Origin: CALCCV01 sp964388665
GTDB lineage: Bacteria; Bdellovibrionota; Bdellovibrionia; Bdellovibrionales; Bdellovibrionaceae
Direction of reading: 5' to 3'
NCBI GenBank assembly: GCA_964388665.1
Contig: CAYMBJ010000023.1
Coordinates: 1-52,527, forward strand
DNA length: 52,527 nt
Numbering within the stretch: position 1 is the first letter of the stretch; each line of letters begins with the position of its first letter. The position numbers and the translations under genes were made by a program. Positions 40,792-49,126 of this stretch are shown here, piece by piece. Under the pieces are notes generated by a model. The model did no database searches, was not told the origin of the DNA, and was given only the letters and a program-made list of their open reading frames with translations.

Positions 40792-43659
40792 TTATGAGTC
40801 CCAGATCGCTCCAAATGCCGGCACTCCTCGACTCTCGAGCTCATGCACGACGTTCCAGGTGACCTTTTTGTTAGAAATGCAAATCACGGCTTCAGCACCA
40901 CAATTCTTGTAGGCACTGTAAGCCAAGGCCACCAAATCTGGCTTGCCATTTTGATCAGTGTCCCAAATCAGAGCTTCTGGTTGAGCAGCTTTGATCTTCT
41001 TAACCAACTCTTTGCCAAAGGTGCGCTCTGGGTTTTTGGTCGACCAAACTAGCGTTGCTGGAACCTTTTTCGAAAACAGATGTGGAAGACAGGGACCAAT
41101 TCCACTCCCAGTAGCGACCCAAACTACTTTTTTGAATAAGGATTCAATATTGCCAACTCCAGCAGTGGGAATTCCCTTTACCCAAATCTGTGATGGCAAA
41201 TCATCGATAAGTTGGCCCGTCCAATCTCCCGCTCTAGAAATTGTTAATCTAAATCCATCTTCATTGGGTATGGGAACATTTGCAAACGAGTGCCACTCCA
41301 ACCAAGGACTTCGGCTCAGCTCTGTAGACGACCCTGCAAACGGAGTCACTCCATAATCAAATTTTGCAATCACAGCATGTGAAGACGGCCTGTCATAAGT
41401 TACATTTACTTTACGAAGTCGCATCCAAGGTAAAGCCACGCTAAAGGTCAAAAGGGCAAGAATACAAACAGAAAAAATGTCCACGTCTGATCCGTTCAAA
41501 GGGAAAAGCAACGCCTGAACCCAAAATAGAATCAAGGAGATCCAAACACCAAATCGTGCAACCACCTCAAACTGATTGTGAAATCGCGCGCGAAACTTTG
41601 GCAGCGCAACCACCATCATGGCCGTAAGAACTAACAAGTGAAAAATCAGCAGCACCGTGGGCATTGAGGTGTTCAAGTAGGCAATCGCAAACAAAAAGTA
41701 CCATAGGGTGCCTGAAAAAAAACAGCCAACATGAATGCCACCAAAATGATAGACCTTTCCTAGTGCCCAGCGCACTTGGAGCGGCCAAGTTATTGGTGCA
41801 CTCGTTGCGATCTTGAACAGCAGATTGATCACATACTGTTGCCGAATCAGTATCGCAATGGCAAAGTTCACTAAGACAAAGTTCAGCACGAGCCTAAGGC
41901 CGTCCGCGCCCTCAAGCGCCGATCCATTCTTTAATAATGCAAAAGCGAAAAGGTTTGCCAGTGTGGCGAACACTGCTAGCCGATTGTATGGCATCAGCAG
42001 TGGATGCTTGCTGATTTTCGGCCACAGACCCTTTGGTGGTGGCAATGACTTTTGGCTTGCAACCATCTCTTGCTTTTGGACCGCGCGAACCGTCAGCGAA
42101 TGTTTGTCAATTTTACCTCGCTCTGTTTTTGGAAATTCTTTGATCGGAATGATCAACTCAGGAACACAGTAGTAAGGCAGCATTTTCTCAAGAGCCAATT
42201 TGGCTTCATCAATATTCACCGATGCAGGTCTTACAAATGCCACGAGATTGCGATCATCTAGCTTCAGTGTCACGGCCTGTTCACAACCTGGAACAGACTC
42301 CAACACTGCCGACACAGAATCGAGCTCTACGCGAAAGCCTCTGACCTTAACTTGATCATCAGTGCGACCAAAATGCTCTAGCTCACCATCTACAGTCCAG
42401 CGCCCAAGATCACGGGTTCTAAACATCATTCTCTCACCACCCAAAAATGGATCCGGGCGATATCGCTCCAGATTCAATTGTTCGTTGTTGACGTAACCCA
42501 GCGATACACAATCGCCACCAGCCCACATCTCGCCAATTTCACCAATGGGGCAAGGATTCATGTCTGCATCCAAGATATACACGGTGTTGTTTGGAGTGGG
42601 TCGACCTATACTTAGCTTTTCTTTGCCGGCATGGTGCAACTGCATGGTATTTACAATTGTCACTTCTGTAGGTCCGCATGAATTGTAAAAATTCGCAATC
42701 CTTGACCACTTGTCAGCCAACTGCCTAGGGCAGGGCTCCCCGGCCACAGCCACGCACTTTACGGCAAGACATTTTTCAACATCAATAGTAGCAAGAATAC
42801 TTGGAGTTGCTATCACCACATCGACATCTTGCACAGTCTCTTCTATGCTTTTTCCACGAATGACCAAGGTTGCACCATGCGATAGACAGCCCAATATCTC
42901 CCAGGCAGCCATATCAAAGGCAATGTTGAGGATTTGTGATACTCGCTGGCCAGGACGCATTCCCAGACTACCTGGCTCAGTGAGCAGAATATTGCAGATA
43001 TTTTTATGCGAGACCTGAACGCCATTGGGTTTGCCCGTGGTTCCAGAGGTGAAGAGCACAAAACATGTTCGCTCAGGAGCGATGGTTTTTCTATCAAGCC
43101 CAATTGGGGGCGCCAAGAAAATAGAATCGCAAATGTTTTCATCAAGATTGATGACTGTAGTATTTTCAGCGCATGGGATCAGCTCTTCAAACTCCCTCAG
43201 AGTGAGCACCACGCGAACTTGCGCCTCCCTCATTACGTGCTGCAATTGCGCTCTGGGCGCCACCTTAACATCCTGGGGAACGTAGGCAGCACCGGCTTTT
43301 AAAACACCCAAAATTCCCACTAGCATGGGTAGAGATCGCCTTATAAAGAGTCCAACATGGTCGCCGGGGCCCACTCCTAGTTGCATTAGGTGTGCTGCCA
43401 ACTCTTCGGCTCGGCGATTGAGCTCTGCGTAGGTGATGGACTCTCCCAGATGGACGGCGGCGATGGCCTCTGGACGCAAATTAACATGGTCTTCAAAAGC
43501 ATGATGAATCATGCGGTAAGCTGGCTCAACCAATTCACCAAATCCAAACTCTGCAAACCGATGTTGATCCAGATCGGAGAGATCGCTAATGGCACTGGGC
43601 GCAATCGATCTCATATTGATATTCGAATTCTTCAAGTTCTCAAGACCACAAATCTTCAT
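40792..43659 (-). CDS. chimeric NRPS-type adenylation domain fused to NOX/ferric-reductase-like membrane and reductase domains
   Basis: A 955-aa, three-part protein. Residues 45-525 are an amino-acid adenylation domain: FTSGTTGKP (203-211), AFDMAAWE (D249 at the GrsA D235 position), NSCGPTE, GEIGEMWAGGDCVSLGY, RTRDLGR, GRTDDQVKVRGFRVEL, and A10 Lys K516 (TERGKIDKH). No carrier-protein serine motif follows. Residues 560-750 hold about six membrane spans laid out like a ferric-reductase domain, with H638, H643, H674 and FRARFHNQFEVVARF, where a usual ligand His reads Ala. Residues 755-955 resemble a NOX/FRE reductase: EWHSFANVP, AGDWT and the nucleotide motif GSGIGPCLPH. The frame is open across all junctions. 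Product unknown; a membrane enzyme that activates an amino acid and reduces something is inference. Confidence 0.82.
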   Translation of the reverse strand: MKICGLENLKNSNINMRSIAPSAISDLSDLDQHRFAEFGFGELVEPAYRMIHHAFEDHVNLRPEAIAAVHLGESITYAELNRRAEELAAHLMQLGVGPGDHVGLFIRRSLPMLVGILGVLKAGAAYVPQDVKVAPRAQLQHVMREAQVRVVLTLREFEELIPCAENTTVINLDENICDSIFLAPPIGLDRKTIAPERTCFVLFTSGTTGKPNGVQVSHKNICNILLTEPGSLGMRPGQRVSQILNIAFDMAAWEILGCLSHGATLVIRGKSIEETVQDVDVVIATPSILATIDVEKCLAVKCVAVAGEPCPRQLADKWSRIANFYNSCGPTEVTIVNTMQLHHAGKEKLSIGRPTPNNTVYILDADMNPCPIGEIGEMWAGGDCVSLGYVNNEQLNLERYRPDPFLGGERMMFRTRDLGRWTVDGELEHFGRTDDQVKVRGFRVELDSVSAVLESVPGCEQAVTLKLDDRNLVAFVRPASVNIDEAKLALEKMLPYYCVPELIIPIKEFPKTERGKIDKHSLTVRAVQKQEMVASQKSLPPPKGLWPKISKHPLLMPYNRLAVFATLANLFAFALLKNGSALEGADGLRLVLNFVLVNFAIAILIRQQYVINLLFKIATSAPITWPLQVRWALGKVYHFGGIHVGCFFSGTLWYFLFAIAYLNTSMPTVLLIFHLLVLTAMMVVALPKFRARFHNQFEVVARFGVWISLILFWVQALLFPLNGSDVDIFSVCILALLTFSVALPWMRLRKVNVTYDRPSSHAVIAKFDYGVTPFAGSSTELSRSPWLEWHSFANVPIPNEDGFRLTISRAGDWTGQLIDDLPSQIWVKGIPTAGVGNIESLFKKVVWVATGSGIGPCLPHLFSKKVPATLVWSTKNPERTFGKELVKKIKAAQPEALIWDTDQNGKPDLVALAYSAYKNCGAEAVICISNKKVTWNVVHELESRGVPAFGAIWDS

Positions 43660-43665
43660 AGACGC

Positions 43666-43703
43666 TTACCTTTCAGAGATTTTAATATCTCTTACTAAGG
43701 TAA
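43666..43703 (-). promoter_or_regulatory. hairpin that buries the ribosome-binding site of the chimeric gene
   Basis: On the mRNA (minus) strand, UUACCUU (43703-43697) pairs with AAGGUAA (43672-43666). Inside, AGAGAU pairs with AUCUCU (43692-43687 with 43680-43675) around the loop AUUAAA. The 3' arm contains the only ribosome-binding site, AAGG, 9 nt before the AUG at 43659. The outer arms are 7 bp, AU-rich and symmetric. It could also serve as a protein operator. Confidence 0.55.
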
Positions 43704-43794
43704 ATAACGCAGATCTGAAAATCTGTCTTCATGATAGGTCCTAATCAGCTAGTTAAGCTCAGCTAACTTAGCTATTCACTCAGGAGGTCCTTTT
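43704..43794. promoter_or_regulatory. spacer with further inverted repeats
   Basis: CAGAT-ctgaaa-ATCTG (43711-43726) and GTTAAGCT-c-AGCTAAC (43753-43768, one bulge) lie between the receiver-kinase gene and the chimeric gene. They could form operators, or a weak terminator plus promoter that separates the two-component genes from the chimeric gene. Confidence 0.3.
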
Positions 43795-44940
43795 TCAAGT
43801 TGTGATTTCGTATTTAGGAATATCGATTTGAAATCGTGCGCCGCCATTGGCTCCCGGCACCGCCTTAATCGAGCCACCCCATGACTGAATCAATTTAAAT
43901 GAGGTTGCAAGGCCAAGGCCGGTGCCGCGGCCAAGCTCCTTGGTTGTAAAGAAGGGACGAAATATTTTAGTTAGATTTTCTTTTGGAATTCCACAACCGG
44001 TGTCCTCAACAGCAATGGCGACCGCTCCTTCAGTCTCGGAAACTTCTAGGAGTATTTTGTGAGATTTTTTTTGCCCATGAGATTTTTCTTCTTCAATGGC
44101 ATGAATTGAGTTTACAAGAAGATTTAACAGCACCTGACCCAAGGGGCCCGGCTCCGCTTTTACTATGTACTCTTTGTCGACTTTCAAATCGAGAAGAATG
44201 TTCTTCTGCTCCAACTCGTGCTTGACCAAATTCAAAACATCTTCGATGACTCCACCCAAGTTCACGGCCGCGGCAAATTCGGACTTTCGCTCGCGGGCAA
44301 GATGCAGCAGTGAGTTGACGAGTTTTGAGACTCGATCAATTTGCGTAACGATTGTGTCCATATCCTGTTTTAATCTGGCTGCGTCCACAACAGCGCCACT
44401 GGCGACTCGCTTTTCAACCAACTCCGCCCGACTGCGAATGACTCCCATGGGCGTGCCGATTTCGTGCGCCAAGCTTGAAGCCAAAAGCCCCAAAGAGGCT
44501 AGGCGATCCTGCTGCATGATTTGAGCTTTGCTTTCTGTGAGCTCCTGCATATCAAAAGCGTGTTTCATTGAATAACGAATCGATCTCTCTAGCAGCGGAG
44601 CCGTCAACTGTCCCTTTACTAGGTAGTCAGAGGCCCCCGTCTGCATTGCTTGCAAATCCAGATCAAAATCACCGTGACCAGTTAATAAAATTGTCGGGCA
44701 AGTCAGGCCGAGCTTGTGAATCTCCTTGAGGAGATCGAGACCCGTATTTGCGCCGAGTCGATAATCTAGCAAGCAGGCATCATAGGAAGTTTCTTGAAGA
44801 GCCGCCAAGCCCTCAGCATAAGTGGGGCACCAAGCCAACATGTACTGAGTTCTCGTCAACTCACCAAATAGATCACGAAGATAAATGTAATCATCTTCAT
44901 CGTCGTCGATTAGGAGAATCTGAAACTCTCGCATATTCAT
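43795..44940 (-). CDS. receiver-histidine kinase (REC-HK)
   Basis: A 381-aa soluble protein. Residues 1-125 are a receiver (LLIDDDEDD, CLLDYRLGANTG with the phosphoacceptor Asp, LLTGHG, KG). A HisKA helix with AHEIGTPMGVIRSR and a HATPase_c domain (NLLVNSIHAI, DTGCGIPKEN, GRGTGLGLA) follow. A receiver in front of a kinase suggests that phosphorylation of the receiver tunes kinase activity. Its ATG overlaps the stop of the CheY-like gene by 4 bp, so the two are translated together. Confidence 0.9.
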   Translation of the reverse strand: MNMREFQILLIDDDEDDYIYLRDLFGELTRTQYMLAWCPTYAEGLAALQETSYDACLLDYRLGANTGLDLLKEIHKLGLTCPTILLTGHGDFDLDLQAMQTGASDYLVKGQLTAPLLERSIRYSMKHAFDMQELTESKAQIMQQDRLASLGLLASSLAHEIGTPMGVIRSRAELVEKRVASGAVVDAARLKQDMDTIVTQIDRVSKLVNSLLHLARERKSEFAAAVNLGGVIEDVLNLVKHELEQKNILLDLKVDKEYIVKAEPGPLGQVLLNLLVNSIHAIEEEKSHGQKKSHKILLEVSETEGAVAIAVEDTGCGIPKENLTKIFRPFFTTKELGRGTGLGLATSFKLIQSWGGSIKAVPGANGGARFQIDIPKYEITT

Positions 44941-45398
44941 TTGTAGTCTTTTCCATTGTATTCCGGAAGTTCAACGATCTCCAACCAATACCGACCGAGA
45001 TCACGCATGATCTGCACCAAGGCATCAAACGCGACCGGCTTGCTAATAAACGAATTTACACCAATATCGTATGTGCGAAAAATATCCTCTTCGGCTTTCG
45101 ATGTCGTCAACACAATGACCGGAATCTTTCTCAAGGCCGGATCACTCTTGATTTCTTTTAGTGCCTCCCTGCCATCTTTTTTTGGCATGTTCAAATCGAG
45201 CAAGATGAGTCCCGGAGATGGAAATTTCACTTGGTCTTGATAACGACCCCGATGTTGCAAAAACTCCAACAGTTCTTCCCCGTCTGCAACAAAATGAAGT
45301 TCGTTCAAAAGGCGACTCTCCTGGAGTGCATCCCGGATCATCTCACAGTCGTCTTGATCATCATCAGCTACGAGGATGGGTACCAGTTTTCTTTTCAT
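44937..45398 (-). CDS. single-domain response regulator (Rcp1-like)
   Basis: A 153-aa stand-alone receiver. The acidic pocket is DDDQDD, the phosphoacceptor Asp sits in LILLDLNMPKKDGREAL, Thr is in VLTTSK, and Lys in FISKPV. Long inserts around RGRYQDQVKFP and the IVELPEYNG tail resemble Rcp1-type regulators that pair with phytochrome or PAS kinases. It lies between two kinases and could shuttle phosphate between them. The start is 11 nt from the PAS kinase stop. Confidence 0.92.
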   Translation of the reverse strand: MKRKLVPILVADDDQDDCEMIRDALQESRLLNELHFVADGEELLEFLQHRGRYQDQVKFPSPGLILLDLNMPKKDGREALKEIKSDPALRKIPVIVLTTSKAEEDIFRTYDIGVNSFISKPVAFDALVQIMRDLGRYWLEIVELPEYNGKDYK

Positions 45399-45409
45399 AA
45401 TGATTTTCC

Positions 45410-46540
45410 TTAATCTTGTCTCTGAGGCAAAATAATTTTAAATGTGGAGCCTTTACCCAAAACCGACGACGCCGTGATCACGCCTCCATGGCGATCAACG
45501 ATCTTTCGACAAATGGCCAGACCAATGCCAGTTCCTTCAAATTCATGACGGCCGTGCAAGCGCTGAAAGATTGTAAAGATACGATCCAAATACTTCTCAT
45601 CAAATCCTATTCCGTTGTCGCTTACGGTGATTTCACAGGCAGCTCCTCCTGCACGCAATTCCGCGGACTCCAAAATCCGACCGCGGATCTCGATCTTTGG
45701 TGGCACGCCCCCACGAGAAAATTTTAAGGAGTTTGCGATTAGATTCTGAAAGAGCTGATACATTTGTGTTGAGTCCGCCTGGAGATTTGGGAGATCAAGC
45801 CACTGGACCTGCCCTTGTGACTGTTCAATGCGAACCTCGAGTGCCGAGACCACCTGCTCCATGATTTGATTGAGTGAGATCAATACAAATGGCTGAGCTT
45901 TGGTGGTCACTCTAGAGTAGGTCAGCAAATCATTGATCAGAATTTGCATTCGATTGGCTGAGTTTTCGATTCTATTCAGATAATCAATGCTGTCACCAGT
46001 AAGAACGTCTTTGGCCTTCTTTTTGAGTCGATCCGAAAAAGCCTGAATTTTTCTGAGAGGTTCTTGCAGGTCGTGCGCGGCCACCGAGGCAAAATCCTGA
46101 AGTTCCTGATTACTGAGTTCCAATTTTTTGGAATAAATCCGAAGTTGTTCTTCTGCAATCTTTCGCTTTGTCACGTCATAGCGAACAGCTACATATTGCT
46201 CTGGCTTACCTGAATCATCTAAAAACGGAACAATGGTTGTATCCACCCAATACAGGGAGCCGTCCTTGCTGCGGTTGCAGATTTCCCCCTCCCAAGTTTT
46301 GCCAGCAGTGATTGTTTTCCACATCTTTGCAAAGAACTCTGAAGGGTGAACATTCGAATTGATAATCTTGTGTGTCTTGCCGATCAATTCATCTCGGGAG
46401 TACTTGGAGATGGTGCAAAACTTCTTATTAACGTAGGTGATCACACCGTGCTTGTCAGTGACCGCAACAATGGCCGCGTCATCCAGGGCCGCATTGAGGC
46501 GCATCAAATGATGGTCCGTTAAACCGTCAGCTGACGACAT
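45410..46540 (-). CDS. PAS-domain histidine kinase
   Basis: From ATG 46540 the product has 376 aa; the start further upstream (46573) would add 11 residues. It has no membrane segment. A PAS domain spans about 15-130 (AAIVAVTDKHGVITYVNKKF, GKTWEGEICNRSKDGSLYW, VRYDVTKRK). The HisKA box is VAAHDLQEPLRKIQAF, like phytochrome-type kinases, and the ATPase has NLIANSLKFS, DNGIGFDEKY and EGTGIGLAI. Its start overlaps the NtrC-type gene by 14 nt. It probably phosphorylates the CheY-like regulator encoded next. Confidence 0.88.
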   Translation of the reverse strand: MSSADGLTDHHLMRLNAALDDAAIVAVTDKHGVITYVNKKFCTISKYSRDELIGKTHKIINSNVHPSEFFAKMWKTITAGKTWEGEICNRSKDGSLYWVDTTIVPFLDDSGKPEQYVAVRYDVTKRKIAEEQLRIYSKKLELSNQELQDFASVAAHDLQEPLRKIQAFSDRLKKKAKDVLTGDSIDYLNRIENSANRMQILINDLLTYSRVTTKAQPFVLISLNQIMEQVVSALEVRIEQSQGQVQWLDLPNLQADSTQMYQLFQNLIANSLKFSRGGVPPKIEIRGRILESAELRAGGAACEITVSDNGIGFDEKYLDRIFTIFQRLHGRHEFEGTGIGLAICRKIVDRHGGVITASSVLGKGSTFKIILPQRQD

Positions 46541-47933
46541 CTTCACAACTCTCTTCTGCAGGCTCGTCGACATCTTCTGAAATCATTCCATAGGCTCTCT
46601 CTTTTCGATAGAGAGTGCGGCGACTAATGCCAAGCACTTTTGCCGCTGCGTCTTTTTTATGATTCACTTCGCCCAACACCAGCTTTATGTAGCGTTCTTC
46701 AAGTTTATCTAAGGTAGGTCGATCAGCATGCAAATCTTCAACGCTATTCTTGGCTTCGTCGAGTGCGCTGTCTAAGACAACATCTTTTTCGATCACCTCT
46801 CCTCGACTCAGAACCATTGCCCGCTCAATGATATTTTCCAATTCACGAACATTGCCGGGCCAAGGGTGCGCCATCAGCACCGCCATAGCATCAGGAGCAA
46901 TTCCTTTAATTTTCGAGTTATTGCGAGCCGAGAATTTTGAGATGAAATTTTCGACCAACAGAGGAATGTCCTCTGTACGCTGACGAAGCGCAGGCACACG
47001 AATCGGAATAACATTGAGACGATAAAACAAATCTTCGCGAAACGTACCATCTTTAGCCATGACCTTGAGATCTCTGTGAGTGGCTGCGATGATCCTGACA
47101 TCTATGGTTTTCAGTTGATTGCCGCCAACTGGTCGGATCTGCTTATCTTGAAGAACTCGCAGCAGCTTAGCCTGAAGAGGCAAACTCAAATCACCAATCT
47201 CATCTAAAAAAAGAGTGCCACCATTAGCCTCTTCAAAGAGTCCCTTTTTGTCTACGGTTGCACCCGTAAAGGAGCCCTTCACATGGCCAAACAGTTCACT
47301 TTCTAACAAATTTTCTGGGATGGCCGTGCAGTTGAGCGGCACAAAGGGCATCTTGCTTCTGGAGCCTGAATTGTGAAGTGCGCGAGCGACCAGCTCTTTT
47401 CCAGAGCCACTCTCACCGGTGATCAACACGTTGGCCGACGCAGAGGACACCAACTTGATCAAATCAAACACTGCCAACATCGCCTCGCTTTTACCCACAA
47501 GGCTTTCTAAGCTAAAATGTTTGTTCAGCTCTCGCTTTAGCGCTATATTATCACTTTTAAGTTGAGATTTCTCCATCGCACGCTGAACAAGCAGCACCAC
47601 CTCTTCATTTTTAAAGGGTTTTACGAAGTAGTGATAGGCGCCCGCCTTCATCGCTGCAATTGCCGTTTCGATTGAACCAAAGGCAGTCATCATGATGGTG
47701 ATGACTGCTGGGTAGTCCTCTTGGACCTTTTTCAGAAACATTAGACCATCGATCTCTTTCATCTTGTGATCTGTGATCAAGACATGAGGCAATTCTATCT
47801 TAAATCGCACCAAGGCCTCGGATGCCGAAGAAAACTGAGAAACCTCATAGCCCTCATCTGTTAAAAAATCACAGATCACCCGGCCCATTTCAATATCATC
47901 TTCAACAATAGCGACTCGTTTTTTAAACTGCAT
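46527..47933 (-). CDS. sigma-54-dependent NtrC-type response regulator
   Basis: From ATG 47933 the product has 468 aa. A receiver with Asp in HVLITDHKMKEIDGL precedes a AAA+ domain with Walker A GESGSGKE, the sigma-54-contact loop GSFTGATVDKKG (GAFTGA with Ala to Ser), DEIGDLS and arginine fingers. A Fis-type helix-turn-helix ends the chain (KDAAAKVLGISRRTLYRKE). It would switch on sigma-54 promoters when phosphorylated. It heads the leftward two-component operon; the order regulator-kinase-regulator-kinase suggests one circuit. Confidence 0.93.
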   Translation of the reverse strand: MQFKKRVAIVEDDIEMGRVICDFLTDEGYEVSQFSSASEALVRFKIELPHVLITDHKMKEIDGLMFLKKVQEDYPAVITIMMTAFGSIETAIAAMKAGAYHYFVKPFKNEEVVLLVQRAMEKSQLKSDNIALKRELNKHFSLESLVGKSEAMLAVFDLIKLVSSASANVLITGESGSGKELVARALHNSGSRSKMPFVPLNCTAIPENLLESELFGHVKGSFTGATVDKKGLFEEANGGTLFLDEIGDLSLPLQAKLLRVLQDKQIRPVGGNQLKTIDVRIIAATHRDLKVMAKDGTFREDLFYRLNVIPIRVPALRQRTEDIPLLVENFISKFSARNNSKIKGIAPDAMAVLMAHPWPGNVRELENIIERAMVLSRGEVIEKDVVLDSALDEAKNSVEDLHADRPTLDKLEERYIKLVLGEVNHKKDAAAKVLGISRRTLYRKERAYGMISEDVDEPAEESCEDVVS

Positions 47934-48267
47934 AATGACAATCCCTCGCATCTATCCGCCTCGGGCGGTCTTTCCATCACGTCCAGAAGATTCAATACCC
48001 ATGCCAGCTCAGCCGGAAAAATTCAAATGTGTTTGGCTGACAACCACCTAAAAATATTCAGCTTATTGGCTGATCAGCAGCCCCTCCGAACAGCACTCGT
48101 GATCAACCGAGTCAATCTGACAAAGGGGTCACTAAATTTGAGTCAATTTGTCACACCATTGCACCTGTCCGTCAATTTCTTTTGCCGCCGGGGTTGGCAG
48201 GTTTTTTGGATCTGTCTTAACAAAGGCCTCAATTTTTCTAAAAGTTCCAAAACAAGGAGAGTTCACA
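47934..48267. other. divergent promoter region, 334 nt
   Basis: This stretch lies between the leftward NtrC-type operon and the rightward CBS gene. I see no RNA gene. A sigma-54-like site, TTGGCAGGTTTTTTGGA (48194-48210), has GG and GG at the right 12-base spacing, but the second pair should be GC. Rightward reading frames beginning at 48027 and 48148 are not supported by ribosome-binding sites. Confidence 0.4.
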
Positions 48268-48675
48268 ATGAAATCCATTCCGCAGATCCAAAAATTCATG
48301 ACTTACGTGCCAAAATCCATCGATGTCGATCAAACCGTTGCTCAGGCCTACGAGTTGATGCGAAAATTGCATTTGCATCATTTGCCTGTTTTAAAGGAGG
48401 GCAAACTTGTAGGAATATTGACCGAAAGAGACATTAACCTTTTCCTCGGTTTTAAGGATGTAGATGCCACTAAGGTCTCGGTGCAAGCTGCCTACACACC
48501 ACATCCGTTTATCACGGCGCCCACCACGCCACTTAACGAAGTGGTAAACACAATGGCTGAAAAAAGGTTTGGCTGCGCTCTCATCGTAGACAATAATAAA
48601 CTGGTTGGAATTTTTACTGAAGTGGATGCTTATAAAGCTTTGTCTGAACTTTTAGAGACGAGGCTCCAGCAGTAA
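48268..48675 (+). CDS. tandem CBS-domain protein
   Basis: A 135-aa protein made of two CBS motifs (about 5-58, with AYELMRKLHLHHLPVLKEGKL; and 70-128, with MAEKRFGCALIVDNNKLVGIFTEVDAY). Such pairs form a Bateman module that binds adenine nucleotides such as AMP, ATP or S-adenosyl-methionine and regulates a partner. ATG 48268 follows AAGGAG. The partner is not identified; adjacency to the NtrC-type operon is suggestive only. Confidence 0.9.
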   Translation: MKSIPQIQKFMTYVPKSIDVDQTVAQAYELMRKLHLHHLPVLKEGKLVGILTERDINLFLGFKDVDATKVSVQAAYTPHPFITAPTTPLNEVVNTMAEKRFGCALIVDNNKLVGIFTEVDAYKALSELLETRLQQ

Positions 48676-48714
48676 AAAGGTGTATACTCAGAGCTGTCGC
48701 AAGAAAGTGAGATT

Positions 48715-49089
48715 ATGATGAATTTTGTTTTGCATATTTTGTTTTTGGTCGTTTGTTCAACTGCGATGAGCTTTCCTGATGACCCTGCTGATACACCAAA
48801 ATATTTGGACTATTCAAAGCAGGGCAATCTGGTTTCTGTGCGCATTGTGATGGGAGAACCCATTCGGATTTTTGTAGTGGGTCGAGAAGAAGCAAAGCTT
48901 GATCTCAGCAAATTGAAGTTGAAAGTCCGCCGACTCGACCCCTATCCTGGAAAAATCTTAAAAATGAATCAAAGCACAGGGTTTTACACAATCTCTGAGC
49001 CAATTGATCTCAAGCAGCCCTTGAACCTTGAGGTAACCGCAGACATTAATGACAAAAGTGAAACATTACGGTTCAATATTAAAAAGTAG
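48715..49089 (+). CDS. small secreted protein
   Basis: A 124-aa protein with a signal peptide (NFVLHILFLVVCSTAMS), cleaved near SMSFPDD if ATG 48718 is used. The mature chain is a beta-rich domain of about 105 residues (SVRIVMGEPIRIFVVG, LKLKVRRLDPYPGKIL, LNLEVTADIND) that resembles an immunoglobulin-like fold. No family recognised. It is 37 nt upstream of the haem-binding protein gene and may form a unit with it. Confidence 0.65.
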   Translation: MMNFVLHILFLVVCSTAMSFPDDPADTPKYLDYSKQGNLVSVRIVMGEPIRIFVVGREEAKLDLSKLKLKVRRLDPYPGKILKMNQSTGFYTISEPIDLKQPLNLEVTADINDKSETLRFNIKK

Positions 49090-49126
49090 CCAATCTCTAC
49101 ACTCAATTAGCCAGGATGGGTAAATT

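Noticed and set aside
40792..43659. Full secondary-metabolite biosynthetic gene cluster
   Set aside because: No carrier protein, condensation, phosphopantetheinyl transferase or tailoring genes lie nearby; only the one chimeric gene is present.
48027..48437. Rightward 136-residue reading frame overlapping the CBS gene
   Set aside because: It is out of frame with the clearly recognisable CBS protein and has no ribosome-binding site.
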